Positions 1 to 8,859 of a stretch of 64,000 nt of DNA are shown here, piece after piece. Below the pieces are notes generated by a model. That model was not told the DNA's origin. It did not search any database and was given only the letters and a program-made list of their open reading frames with translations. Origin of the DNA: Pseudoduganella dura (lineage in GTDB: Bacteria > Pseudomonadota > Gammaproteobacteria > Burkholderiales > Burkholderiaceae_D); contig NZ_WNWM01000002.1 of assembly GCF_009727155.1 (NCBI RefSeq), positions 124,001 through 188,000 of the forward strand, in the 5' to 3' direction. The first letter of the stretch is position 1; every line of letters begins with the position of its first letter. The position numbers and the translations under genes were made by a program.

Positions 1-1187
1 TCCAGCGGCGTGGCGAACTGGCCCGGATCGACGAAGGTCGACCACATCACGCCGGTGACGGCTTCCTTGCCGGCCGGGCCGATCACGGCGATCTGGCCGG
101 CGCGGCGCAGCGGCAGCACGTTGCCTTCGTTCTTCAGCAGCACGGTGGCGCTTTCGGCCACCCGGACCGCCAGCGCCTGGTGTTCCGGCGTGGTGACCAC
201 GGCCGCCGGCGTATCGGTGACGGGCCGGTCGAACGTGCCGGTCGAGAACAGCGCCCACAGCATGCGGCGCGCCGCGTCGTTCAGGCGGCCGAGCGGAATG
301 CGGCCATCCTTGAATCCTTCCGCCTTGCGCAGGAACGGCTGCAGCGACCAGGAATCGATGCCGGCGTTGAACTGCCTGATGCCGTCCGCGCCGCCCATGA
401 AGTCGGTGGCCATGTAGCCGTTGAAGCCGTGGCGCTTGATCTGCGCCAGCAGCCCGGCGTTCTCCAGCATGAACGTGCCGTTCACCTTCGGGTAGGAACC
501 CATCAGCGAGCCGATCCTCGTCTTTTCCACGAGATAGTGGAACGGCAGGTTGTACACCTCCTGCAGCGCGCGCGGCGCCACCTCCACGTTCATCGTCAGG
601 CGTTCGCGTTCCGTGTGATAGACCGTGTAGTGCTTGGCCATCGCGATCACGTGCTCGCCCTGCATGCCCGAGGCCACCTCCGAGCCCAGCACGGCGTTCA
701 CCAGCGGGTCTTCGCCGAACGACTCCGTCAGGCGCCCCGAAAGGCCGTCCCGCGCCACGTCGACGGTGGGGCCGAGGATCACGTTCCAGCCCTTGCCGCG
801 CGCCTCGACGGCGATCGCCTTGCCGTATTCGCGGGCCAGGGCCGCGTCGAACGTGGCGCCCAGCGCCAGCGGCACCGGGAAGGCGGTCACGCCCTTGTCG
901 CCGCGCAGCCCCGCCGACGCGTCGACCCGGGTCAGCGCCGGCACGCCCAGGGGCGCGAGCGGCGCGTACTCGGCCGCGTCGACGGCGCTGACCAGCGCCA
1001 CCTTCTGCTCGAAGCTCATCGCTTTCAGCAACTGGTCGGCGCGCACTTCCGGCTTTTGGGTAGCGTCGCGCCAGGGCTGCGTGGGAAGCGGCGCGGCGGC
1101 CGGGCCGGCGGCATGCGCCAGGCCCGCAATGCACAGGCTCGCCGGTATCATCATCGCGCCGCGGCGCAGCAGGTTTTTCCTTGTCAT
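1..1187 (-). CDS. GH3 beta-glucosidase-like protein, 3' part outside the window
   Basis: This is the N-terminal part (about 395 residues) of a secreted glycoside hydrolase family 3 enzyme; the remainder lies left of base 1. The chosen ATG at 1187 is preceded by GAGACGAG. An in-frame ATG at 1199 lacks a comparable ribosome site. The product starts with a signal peptide (MTRKNLLRRGAMM, then a hydrophobic stretch ending AGLAHAAG). GH3 landmarks follow: a DQLLKAMSFEQK segment, GPTVDVARDGLSGR, SFGEDPLV, MAKHYTVY, a nucleophile-type Asp in YMATDFMG, and VLLKNEGNVLPL near the window edge, where the second GH3 domain begins. Its start lies 26 bp past the stop of the MFS gene, so it is probably the last gene of the GH78/MFS operon and trims oligosaccharides in the periplasm or outside the cell. 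The exact sugar specificity cannot be read from the sequence. Confidence 0.9.
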   Translation of the reverse strand, partial: MTRKNLLRRGAMMIPASLCIAGLAHAAGPAAAPLPTQPWRDATQKPEVRADQLLKAMSFEQKVALVSAVDAAEYAPLAPLGVPALTRVDASAGLRGDKGVTAFPVPLALGATFDAALAREYGKAIAVEARGKGWNVILGPTVDVARDGLSGRLTESFGEDPLVNAVLGSEVASGMQGEHVIAMAKHYTVYHTERERLTMNVEVAPRALQEVYNLPFHYLVEKTRIGSLMGSYPKVNGTFMLENAGLLAQIKRHGFNGYMATDFMGGADGIRQFNAGIDSWSLQPFLRKAEGFKDGRIPLGRLNDAARRMLWALFSTGTFDRPVTDTPAAVVTTPEHQALAVRVAESATVLLKNEGNVLPLRRAGQIAVIGPAGKEAVTGVMWSTFVDPGQFATPL

Positions 1188-1212
1188 CTCGTCTCTCATG
1201 TTGTTGATATGA

Positions 1213-2484
1213 TCACTGCAGCGCGGCCGTGGGCAGCCTGCGAATATAAAGCCATCCCAGTGCCGTCGTAAAGCTTACCGCCACCGCCAGCGCGGTGAAC
1301 AGCGTGGCGGGGCCGCTCTCGATCAGCAGCGGCGTGCCGAGCGCCGCGACGGCGGCCAGCATGCGCGTGAAGAACGTGGTGGCGCCCTGCGCGGTGGAGC
1401 GCAGCAGCGTGGGGAACAGTTCCTGGCTCCACACCTTCCACATCGACTCGCCGGCGAACGCGCCGCCGATGCCCTGCAGGATCTGCCAGGCGGCCAGCGA
1501 GAACACGTTCACGCCGAACACGATCGGCATCAGCTGCCCGGCCACGGCCAGCACGCCGCCCAGCACGAACCACGTCATCCGCGACGGCAGGTCGACGGTG
1601 CGCATGAAGAGGATCGCCGCAGTAAAGGACACCACCAGCTGCGCCGTGTTCACCAGCCCGGCCGTGGAAACCGATGTTCGCGCCACCTCCGTGTAGAGCA
1701 GCGTGCCGAACTGCCCACCCGTGTTGGCGGCCAGGTTGAACACGCCGTAGAACAGCGCCAGCGCCACGAACGGGCCGATGAAGCGGCCGCCGAACAGTTG
1801 CCGGATGCCGCCCGCGTCGACGCGGTCCGCGTCCGGGCCCGTGTCCACCCGTGCATCGGCGTCGGCGCGGGCCCGCGTCCATTCCCCCGATTCGGGCAGC
1901 GTGGTCCGCAGCGCCAGCACCAGCAGCGCCACCGCCAGCACGTGCCCCCACATGATCCGCCCGCCCAGCTCGCCCAGTCCGCCGACGAAGATCTGCAGCA
2001 CGTAGGTGGTGCCGATCGCCGCCATCCACAGCACGTGCGAAAAGGCGATCAGCCGGCCCTTGAAGCCCGGTGGCGCTTCCTCGGCGATCATCGCCATCGA
2101 TACCGGCAAGTCCGCGCCGATGCAGAAGCCCACGACGACGGTTCCCGCCACCAGCACCGGCAGCGAGGGCGCGAACGCCAGCATGGCCGTGCCGAGCGCC
2201 AGGCCGATCATCGTGGTCGTGAATACGCGGCGGCGCCCGAAGCGGTCGCCCAGCCGGCCACCGACCAGCGCGCCAATGGCGAACAGCGCCGTGAGCACGG
2301 CCGACAGCTGGCCGATCCGTCCCAGCGACAGGCCGAAATGGTCCTTGTACAGCACCAGCGCGCCGCCGCTGGTGATGATCGCGGCGGCGTCCAGGTAGGA
2401 AGCCATGCCCGCCAGGATCGCCACACGCCAGGCGGCGCGCGGCAGGTCGCGCAGGCGCGGCACGGGTATCGTTTCGACCTTCAT
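1213..2484 (-). CDS. MFS sugar/carboxylate transporter
   Basis: A 423-residue inner-membrane carrier of the major facilitator superfamily, with about 12 hydrophobic segments. The MFS signature between TM2 and TM3 is visible (GGRLGDRFGRRRVF), and a PESGEW motif follows TM6, as in sugar porters and metabolite:H+ symporters. The ATG at 2484 overlaps the stop of the upstream glycosidase as ATGA, so I prefer it to longer in-frame starts, which would run through that gene. Translational coupling to a GH78-like enzyme and a position just before a GH3 gene imply that it imports the monosaccharide or small glycoside they release, perhaps rhamnose. That substrate is inference from neighbours only. Confidence 0.88.
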   Translation of the reverse strand: MKVETIPVPRLRDLPRAAWRVAILAGMASYLDAAAIITSGGALVLYKDHFGLSLGRIGQLSAVLTALFAIGALVGGRLGDRFGRRRVFTTTMIGLALGTAMLAFAPSLPVLVAGTVVVGFCIGADLPVSMAMIAEEAPPGFKGRLIAFSHVLWMAAIGTTYVLQIFVGGLGELGGRIMWGHVLAVALLVLALRTTLPESGEWTRARADADARVDTGPDADRVDAGGIRQLFGGRFIGPFVALALFYGVFNLAANTGGQFGTLLYTEVARTSVSTAGLVNTAQLVVSFTAAILFMRTVDLPSRMTWFVLGGVLAVAGQLMPIVFGVNVFSLAAWQILQGIGGAFAGESMWKVWSQELFPTLLRSTAQGATTFFTRMLAAVAALGTPLLIESGPATLFTALAVAVSFTTALGWLYIRRLPTAALQ

Positions 2485-4184
2485 GCCGCCTCCCCCGGTA
2501 CCTGCCCGATCGCCGGCAACTCGGCCTGCGATTCCGTCTGCAACTCCGCCTGCAGGCCCGCCGGCCGGCCCAGCCCGCGGGCCCGGAACAGCCACGCCGG
2601 CGAACAGCTCCACGCATGGCAATAGCTGTTGGCGTGGATGTCGCCGTACGGCGACGCCAGCGGGTCGGCCGGATCGAACGCTTCCCAGAAAGTATCGGCA
2701 CCGGCATCGAGCATGGCGCCCCAGTACGAGCGGACCAGGTCGAGTGCCTCGTCATCCATGCCGCAGGCCAGCATCGCTTCGACGACGTAGTGATACGCGT
2801 AGGGCGTGATGGGCCGCAGTGCCCGCGGGTCCGCCAGCGCATTGCGCAATGCGGCCTGCGCCACGCCGGCCGACCCGGCAATCCCCGCCAGCACGAGCCA
2901 CGCCTGGGCTGCAACCGACACCTGCTGTTCCGGGCCGCTGGTGAACACGCCGCGGCCGGCATCGAACAGCTGCGCCCGCGCGGCGGCGGCCATGCCGTCG
3001 ACGAGCGGGCCGTAATGCCCGACCTCCTCCGTGCAGCCCAGCAGTGCAGCCAGCGCCAGCATGCGCCGCAGCGCGAACACGATCACGCCGTGGGTGGCGG
3101 CGCTCTTGTCGAGGCCGAAGGCCCAGTCGATGAAGCACCAGGTCTCCCCGCTGTCGTGGAACATCAGCGTGTCGTCGAGCCGGGCCAGCAGGCAGTCGAC
3201 CTGGCGGCGTGCCACCGGCCACAGTTCGCGGCCGCAGGCCGTGTCGCCGGTCGCTTCCACGTATTCCTGGAGCGTCACGCAGAACAGTGCCGCGTAATCG
3301 AGCGTGGTCGTGTCGCCGTAGGTCGGCTCGGGGCGTTCGTACACGCAGCCGTTGACCAGCCCGTCCGAGCGCGGCAGGCCGGCGAACAGGTACAGGCAGC
3401 GCTTGACCACGTCGTCGGCCCGCAGCGTGGCGTAGCTGGCCAGCGCCTGCAGCCGCAGGTCGCCCACCCACAGGCGCCGGTCGCGACGCGGGCCGTCCTC
3501 GAAGGCGGTCTGCAGGCAATCGCGTAGCGTGCGCTGCGCTACCAGGTCGACCTGCCGTATCCATTCCGGATACGCATCCGGCAACGGTTCGGGTTCCGTG
3601 CGGGCCGACGTGACGGCATGGGCCGTCATGTCCTCGAAGCGCACGGCGAAGCGGCGCGAAGCGGCCAGCACTTCCACCTTCACGTAGCGGAACGCGTGGC
3701 GGCGCGGCAGCCGGAAGATCGCCGGCAGGTCGTCGATCGTCACGATTTCCTCCGGCAGCCACGCCGCGCTGATCCAGCCCGAGTAAGGGTACAGCGGTTC
3801 GGCCACGTCGGTGGGCACCTCGCCGAACGTGAGCCGCAGCCGGATCGGGCTGTCCGCCACGCAGCCGGCCGGCACGGCCCGGAACGACAGGTAGCCCGTC
3901 AGGTGCTCGCCGAAGTCGGCGATGAAGGCACTGCCTTCCGGCCAGTCGCGCCGCGCCAGGCCGGCGCCGTCGCCGACCGGCTGCATGGCATGGCGTAACG
4001 GGTGGTCCGGCCGTGCCTGCGGCTGCACCAGCGCGGCGGGCGGCAGGGAGCGTTCGTTCAGGACAGGTATCAGCGCCTGCGCGGTGCGCAGGAATGCCGC
4101 GACCGGCGGGCCGGCCGGCAGGTTGATCCGCCGCGCTTCTTCCGCCGCGTTGGCCTGGGCGATCTGTTCCGGACTTGGTTTCAT
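2481..4184 (-). CDS. GH78-like alpha-L-rhamnosidase
   Basis: A 567-residue protein resembling the (alpha/alpha)6-barrel part of family 78 alpha-L-rhamnosidases. Residues about 80-200 look like a beta-rich accessory domain. The barrel begins near the motif EDGPRRDRRLWVGD, which corresponds to the family's CPQRDERLGWTGD acid-containing motif. Aromatic barrel motifs such as ETWCFIDW and DTFWEAFD follow. There is no obvious signal peptide, so it may act in the cytoplasm or be exported by another route. GAGGAGACC just before the ATG supports the start. It is followed without a gap by an MFS carrier and then a GH3 gene, and preceded by a TonB receptor, as expected for rhamnoside use. The C-terminal 16 residues are encoded by a 12-bp tandem repeat and are unlikely to be part of the fold. 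The specificity is a family-level inference. Confidence 0.75.
   Translation of the reverse strand: MKPSPEQIAQANAAEEARRINLPAGPPVAAFLRTAQALIPVLNERSLPPAALVQPQARPDHPLRHAMQPVGDGAGLARRDWPEGSAFIADFGEHLTGYLSFRAVPAGCVADSPIRLRLTFGEVPTDVAEPLYPYSGWISAAWLPEEIVTIDDLPAIFRLPRRHAFRYVKVEVLAASRRFAVRFEDMTAHAVTSARTEPEPLPDAYPEWIRQVDLVAQRTLRDCLQTAFEDGPRRDRRLWVGDLRLQALASYATLRADDVVKRCLYLFAGLPRSDGLVNGCVYERPEPTYGDTTTLDYAALFCVTLQEYVEATGDTACGRELWPVARRQVDCLLARLDDTLMFHDSGETWCFIDWAFGLDKSAATHGVIVFALRRMLALAALLGCTEEVGHYGPLVDGMAAAARAQLFDAGRGVFTSGPEQQVSVAAQAWLVLAGIAGSAGVAQAALRNALADPRALRPITPYAYHYVVEAMLACGMDDEALDLVRSYWGAMLDAGADTFWEAFDPADPLASPYGDIHANSYCHAWSCSPAWLFRARGLGRPAGLQAELQTESQAELPAIGQVPGEAA
2516..2563. repeat. Degenerate 12-bp tandem repeat (4 units) at a gene end
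   Basis: Four consecutive 12-bp units read GCAACTCGGCCT, GCGATTCCGTCT, GCAACTCCGCCT and GCAGGCCCGCCG. They encode, on the minus strand, the Gln/Glu/Leu-rich tail of the GH78-like enzyme. Similar 12- or 15-bp arrays occur at 10299, 23192 and 56105. Confidence 0.6.
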
Positions 4185-4218
4185 TGGTCTCCTCGGTGGT
4201 TTCCGGTATGCGTGCGGC

Positions 4219-6897
4219 TTACCAGCGCTTGGTCAGGCTGGCCGAGATCACGCGGCCCAGCGGGTTCGCCGTGTTGCCGTCGAAGCCCAGGATCGAACCG
4301 CCGGTGTAGAACACGGGCGGGTTGCGGTCGAACAGGTTCGTCACGTCGATGGCCAGCGTGGTGTTGTCGAGCATGCCGCGGTCCTTGAAGTTCCAGGCGA
4401 AGTGCCCGTCCACGGTGTTGAAGCTGGAAACCCGCTGCACCGGGGTGACGCCGGTATTGCGGAACGTGCCCACGTGGTTGGCGAACAGCGACGCGCTGAA
4501 GCTGCCGCGCACCAGGCCGGCCTGCAGGCGCACCTTGTTGCGCACCGCGTAGTTCGTGTCCAGCAGCTCGATGGTCTCGGCCACGCCCGGCACGTTCTGG
4601 TCGAACTTCATCATGTGGCTGCCCGACAGGCCGAACTTCCACTGGCCGACCGTGCTCCTGAGCAGGTATTCGATGTTGTAGTCGATGCCCTGGATCTTCT
4701 CGTCGGCGAAGTTCTGGCGGCGCAGGTCGTACACGGCGTACGGCAGGCCCACGTCCGGATATACCAGGCCGTCGTGGCGCATGCCCGCCAGCAGCGGCTC
4801 GACGACCGAGCGCCATTGGGCATCGGTGGCGCCGGCCGGCCGCAGGATGCGGTACGGCGCGTAGGCGTCGATCGGGTTGGTCAGCACGCCGAACGTGGGG
4901 AACGTGATCACATCCTTGTAGTCGATGCGGAAGTACGTCAGGCCGACCTTGAAGCCGCCGAGCAGCTCGGGCCCCAGGTCGAGGCCGAGGTTGTACGTAT
5001 TGGCCTTCTCAGGTTTCAGGTTGTTGCCCCCGGCGAGCCACACGGCATAGTCGGACGGCGCGGCGTTGGCGCAGCCGATGTGCTGGGCCGGATTGCAGTC
5101 GGCGCGGATCACGCGGGTATCGATCGCGCTCGGCGCGTCGGCCAGGCTGGGCGCGTGGAACGAGCGGCCGGCGGAAAGGCGCACCTTGACGCCGTCCGCC
5201 ACCGTCCAGTTGGCGCCGAATTTCGGGTTGGTGGTGCTGCCCACGTCGCTGTACCTGTCGTAGCGCGCGGCCACCGAGACGTCGAGCTTGCGCACGCCGG
5301 CGAAGGCGTTGGCGTCGCCCACGACCGGGAAGTACAGTTCGCCGAACACGGAATCGTCGTCGCGCGTGCCCTTCGACGTGTACGGTGCGGACGTGAATTC
5401 GCCCCCGGCCGGGCCGGCCGAGGTCAGGCCTTCCATCGCCTCGCGCCGCGTGCCGGCGCCGAGCGCCGCCCGAGCCTTGCCGCCGCCCATCTGGAACAGC
5501 GGGCCGTCGAGCTTGACCTGGGCATCCTTCAGCGTGTGCCGGGCGTTGTAGCGGGTGACGAAGTTACCGATCTGCGCCAGCAGGCCGGCGCTCGTCTGCG
5601 CGCCGATGCCGGTCGGGTTGAACGTGCCGTTCGCCGCGCCGGCGATCGCCAGCGCCTGGTTGATGCCGTAGTTGTTGACGTCGTCCTTCTCGATGCCGTA
5701 GTTGAACTCCACCTTCGCGTTCCACTCGTTCGGCAGCTGCACGTTGGCGCCGGCCACGAGGCTGCGCGTGCTGGTGGTGATGCGGTTCGTGAACGCGCCG
5801 AAATCGCCGGACGGGTTGTAGGTCACCGTCTGCGGCGCGCCCGCCGCGGCGCCAGCCAGCGGCAGGTAGAACGGGCTGCTGGCCGGCACGGTCAGCGCCA
5901 GGCCGCCGCTGGTGACGCCGCCGCCGTCGACGCGCGAGTCGAGCGTGCGGCCGGAATACAGGAAGCTGGCATACAGCTCGGTCGATTCGCCCACATCCTG
6001 CCGCACGCTGAAGAAGGCCTGGTCGCGGCGCTGCGCCGGGTACAGGTCGTTGCCGCGGTTCGTTTCGCAGCGGCTGGTATCGCCCGGCACCAGCGCGCCG
6101 CCGCCCGTGATCGGGTAATTGACGCCGCCCACGCTGGCGGTGCCGGGCGTGCAGTTCGGCGAGCGCGTGTCCGGCCCGCCCCAGCGGCGCTGGTCGGCGA
6201 TGGCGTAGGAGCGGGCGTAGCCGTCCAGCGCCGAATTCTCGGAACGCTCGATCGCGGCCAGTGCATGGCCGCCATCCCACTTGTGCCCGACCAGGTGGCT
6301 GAAATTCTTTGTCCGGTAGCCGTCGGCGCTGCCGAAGCGCACCTTGGTCTCGGCGCCGTTGAAGCTCTTGCGGGGCACGAAGTTGATGACGCCGGCGACG
6401 GCGTCCGAGCCGTAGATGGCCGAACCGCCGTCCGCCATCACTTCCACGCGCTCGAGGATCGACGTGGGAATGGCGCCGGCGTCCGGTGCGGTCTGGTTGA
6501 TGCCCGCGCCGGGCAGGCGGTGGCCGTCGAGCAGCACCAGTGTCAGGCCGGCGCCGCCGTTGCCCACGCCGATGCCGTGGATGGCCGGCTGGTCGACGAA
6601 GTTGGCCTGGTTTTGTCCGTTGTTGATGCCCGAGGCGCTGAAGTTGTTCATTTCCGGCACCGAGCGCAGCAGTTCGGTGGACGTGGTGGCGCCGGTGGCC
6701 GCGATATCCTCGCGGCGAATGGTCGTCACATCCGACCCCACGGCGGCCACGCCGCGGATGCTGGTGCCGGTGACGGTCACCACGTTTTCCGCCTGCACCG
6801 GCTGCTGTGCCTGCTGGCCCGCGGCGCCCTGGCAGACGCCTGCGAGGGCGCAGACCGCCAGTGCGATCCGGGTCTTTTGTGTCGGTTGTCGTTGCAT
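4219..6897 (-). CDS. TonB-dependent outer-membrane receptor
   Basis: An 892-residue TonB-dependent receptor. It has a signal peptide (MQRQPTQKTRIALAVCALAG, cleavage near QGAAGQQ). A plug domain follows (VTVTGTSIRG as a TonB-box-like start, LLRSVPEMNNFSAS, LVLLDGHRLPG, ILERVEVMADGGSAIYGSDA, AGVINF), then a 22-strand barrel ending in RVISASLTKRW with the terminal aromatic needed for outer-membrane insertion. The GTSIRG plug start is typical of carbohydrate-type receptors in Burkholderiales and Xanthomonadales. AGGAGACAGGCA precedes the ATG. It is followed 34 bp later by the GH78 gene on the same strand, so the likely job is uptake of rhamnose-containing oligosaccharides or glycosides, energised by TonB-ExbBD encoded elsewhere. 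Confidence 0.93.
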   Translation of the reverse strand: MQRQPTQKTRIALAVCALAGVCQGAAGQQAQQPVQAENVVTVTGTSIRGVAAVGSDVTTIRREDIAATGATTSTELLRSVPEMNNFSASGINNGQNQANFVDQPAIHGIGVGNGGAGLTLVLLDGHRLPGAGINQTAPDAGAIPTSILERVEVMADGGSAIYGSDAVAGVINFVPRKSFNGAETKVRFGSADGYRTKNFSHLVGHKWDGGHALAAIERSENSALDGYARSYAIADQRRWGGPDTRSPNCTPGTASVGGVNYPITGGGALVPGDTSRCETNRGNDLYPAQRRDQAFFSVRQDVGESTELYASFLYSGRTLDSRVDGGGVTSGGLALTVPASSPFYLPLAGAAAGAPQTVTYNPSGDFGAFTNRITTSTRSLVAGANVQLPNEWNAKVEFNYGIEKDDVNNYGINQALAIAGAANGTFNPTGIGAQTSAGLLAQIGNFVTRYNARHTLKDAQVKLDGPLFQMGGGKARAALGAGTRREAMEGLTSAGPAGGEFTSAPYTSKGTRDDDSVFGELYFPVVGDANAFAGVRKLDVSVAARYDRYSDVGSTTNPKFGANWTVADGVKVRLSAGRSFHAPSLADAPSAIDTRVIRADCNPAQHIGCANAAPSDYAVWLAGGNNLKPEKANTYNLGLDLGPELLGGFKVGLTYFRIDYKDVITFPTFGVLTNPIDAYAPYRILRPAGATDAQWRSVVEPLLAGMRHDGLVYPDVGLPYAVYDLRRQNFADEKIQGIDYNIEYLLRSTVGQWKFGLSGSHMMKFDQNVPGVAETIELLDTNYAVRNKVRLQAGLVRGSFSASLFANHVGTFRNTGVTPVQRVSSFNTVDGHFAWNFKDRGMLDNTTLAIDVTNLFDRNPPVFYTGGSILGFDGNTANPLGRVISASLTKRW

Positions 6898-7046
6898 TGC
6901 CTGTCTCCTGTGATTGGTATGGTGGTTCGTGGCGGCTAGAGTGATGCAAGATGCAAGGTGCAGATTGCGAATCGCGGACGTGGCGCATCCCTCGCGCGGC
7001 CGTCGGCGCGCGTGCCTGCTGCATGGCGTTGCGTAAAGCGGATGAA

Positions 7047-7895
7047 TCAGTGCGGCGGACTGGCGCCGGACCAGCCGCAGGGCTGCGGCGGCAAGCAGCC
7101 GGCGGGATCGGAGGCCGGTGTATCAGGCGCGACCAGTTCGACGGCGATGCCGGCACGCTCCAGCATCTGCACGCCCGCATCGGGTGCGCCGGTATCGGTG
7201 ATGACGCGGGCGATGCGGTCGAGTGCGCACAGGAACATGCCGCCCCTGCCGTCGAACTTCGACGAATCGGCCAGCACCACGACCTGCCCGGCCTGGTGGA
7301 TCAGCCGGCGGCCGGCCTGGATCAGCAGCGCATCGGCCTCCATCACGCCCAGCGCGCAAAGGCAATGGGCGCCCATGAACAGCCGGTCGGCATAGCAGTA
7401 CTGCACCGCCTCGGTATCGAACGGGCTGAGGATGATGCCCTGCGCCGGGTACACCTTGCCGCCGCTGAGGATCACGTCGTTGTCGCTGGCGGCCAGCAGT
7501 TCGCGGGCCATCGCGAACGAGTTCGTCAGCACCCGCATGCGCCGCTCGCCGAGGAACGGCGCCATGTGGAAGGTGGTGGTGCCGCCGCCGATCAGCACGG
7601 TGTCGCCGTCGGCGCACAGCGCGGCGGCGCGGCGTGCGATAGCCCGCTTGCGGCCGGCATGCAGGCGTGCCGCCGCGTCGAACGTGCCGGGCCCGTGCGG
7701 CCGCGCCGGCCCGGACTCGATGCGGCGCGCGCCGCCATGCGTGCGGCGCAGCTGGCCGGCCGTATCGAGCAGCCGGATATCGCGCCGTACGGTGGCGGGG
7801 GAAACGCCGAGCCAGTCGGCCAGCTGGGGAATCGGCGCGGCGCCATGCTCGGCGAGCAGGCGCAGCAGGTGTTTGTGACGGTAGCGGTGGTCCAT
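7047..7895 (-). CDS. DeoR/GlpR-family sugar-responsive repressor
   Basis: A 282-residue DeoR-type regulator. An N-terminal winged helix-turn-helix (LLRLLAEHGAAPIPQLADWL, then VSPATVRRDIRLLDTAGQLRRTHGGA) is followed by the sugar-phosphate-sensing DeoRC domain (AALCADGDTVLIGGGTTTF, VLTNSFAMA, VILSGGKVYP, VVLADSSKFD). I chose the ATG at 7895 because AGGAGA lies five bases upstream; a further in-frame ATG at 7916 has no such site. It sits at the head of the receptor/GH78/MFS/GH3 cluster on the same strand, 149 bp upstream of the receptor. It is therefore the likely local repressor, released by a phosphorylated sugar intermediate. The operator was not identified. Confidence 0.9.
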   Translation of the reverse strand: MDHRYRHKHLLRLLAEHGAAPIPQLADWLGVSPATVRRDIRLLDTAGQLRRTHGGARRIESGPARPHGPGTFDAAARLHAGRKRAIARRAAALCADGDTVLIGGGTTTFHMAPFLGERRMRVLTNSFAMARELLAASDNDVILSGGKVYPAQGIILSPFDTEAVQYCYADRLFMGAHCLCALGVMEADALLIQAGRRLIHQAGQVVVLADSSKFDGRGGMFLCALDRIARVITDTGAPDAGVQMLERAGIAVELVAPDTPASDPAGCLPPQPCGWSGASPPH

Positions 7896-8168
7896 CGCGG
7901 TCTCCTGGTTGGCCATGGCCCAAGGGCCGGCCGTTTTTTATAAGAACCTTGCTGCGTGACGCCGTTGCTGTTCCTTCCTTGCCGGCTTCTCGTCGAGCCT
8001 CAAGAACTTTCTTTTTAATTCTTAACGTCTTGTAAGCAAATATAACCATTCATTAATGCCGCGTAAACCTATTAAGAAAACATGACATCAAATTGATCAT
8101 TTCACCCGACAGCTTCCCGGCCGCTTGTGCAGGTGGTTGCTTTGTTCATTTATTGTTAAACTGATTGG
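7896..8168. promoter_or_regulatory. Divergent promoter region between deoR-type and two-component genes
   Basis: This 273-bp stretch has no gene. Bases 7975-8168 are unusually AT-rich for the window and hold the divergent promoters, including TATAAC around 8040 and an AATTGATCATT near-palindrome at 8091-8101. The same core recurs at 11840-11850, just downstream of the three-gene operon. I see no Shine-Dalgarno sequence ahead of the response regulator start at 8169. Confidence 0.45.
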
Positions 8169-8858
8169 ATGCACATCCTGCTTGCCGAAGACGATCCGAT
8201 CCTTGCCGACGCCCTGTGCGCGCACCTGCGCGGCACCGGCTACACGGTCGAACATGCCCCCAACGGCCCCGTGGCCGAGTACCTGTTGCAGCGCGAGACG
8301 TTCGACCTCGCAATCCTGGACCTGGGCCTGCCGATGGTCGATGGCCTGACCGTGCTGCGGCACGTGCGCGCCACCAACCAGCTGATGCCCGTCATCGTAC
8401 TGACGGCGCAGGATGCGCTCGAGAGCCGCGTGGCCGGACTCGATGCCGGCGCCGACGACTACATGACCAAGCCTTTCGACTTCCCGGAGCTCGATGCGCG
8501 CGTGCGCGCCCTGCTCCGGCGGGTCAGCGCGGTCGGCGGCACGGCGGAGCTGGGGTTCGGCAAGCTGGGGTTCGATCCCCGCACCCGCCGGGCCACGATC
8601 GCCGGCGAGCAGATCGAACTGAGCCCGCGCGAATGGGCGCTGCTGGAACTGCTGCTGGTGAACCGCGACAACGTGGTCACCAAGGACCAGATCAACGAGA
8701 GCTGGGCCAGCGATGGCGCCGGCACCGGGGCCGGCAACGCGATCGAGGTCTATATCCACCGCCTGCGGCGCCGCCTGGAAGGCTCCGGCCTGGATATCCG
8801 CACGGTGCGCGGCCTTGGCTACCTGCTCGAGGCGGATGCCCGCACGGCCCGCGCCTGA
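8169..8858 (+). CDS. OmpR-family response regulator (TctD/QseB-like)
   Basis: A 229-residue two-component response regulator. The receiver domain has the acidic pair D8-D9, phosphoacceptor D51 (ILDLGLP), T79 and K101 (TKPFD). An OmpR/PhoB winged-helix DNA-binding domain follows (LSPREWALLELLL, IEVYIHRLRRRLE, IRTVRGLGYLLE). The start MHILLAEDD is standard for the family although no ribosome site is obvious. It is directly followed by its kinase (start two bases after the stop) and then a periplasmic sugar-binding protein. In the best-known relatives such pairs control uptake of tricarboxylates (TctDE) or sugars (GltR-type). A role in sugar-responsive transcription is inferred from the third gene. 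Confidence 0.95.
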   Translation: MHILLAEDDPILADALCAHLRGTGYTVEHAPNGPVAEYLLQRETFDLAILDLGLPMVDGLTVLRHVRATNQLMPVIVLTAQDALESRVAGLDAGADDYMTKPFDFPELDARVRALLRRVSAVGGTAELGFGKLGFDPRTRRATIAGEQIELSPREWALLELLLVNRDNVVTKDQINESWASDGAGTGAGNAIEVYIHRLRRRLEGSGLDIRTVRGLGYLLEADARTARA

Positions 8859-8859
8859 C

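Noticed and set aside
3922..6939. 1005-codon plus-strand frame
   Set aside because: Antisense to the TonB receptor and GH78 genes, with low-complexity His/Arg/Ala composition.
8713..8859. Longer N-terminus for the sensor kinase
   Set aside because: The extension overlaps the response regulator's conserved C-terminus; the kinase TM1 begins right after the ATG at 8860.
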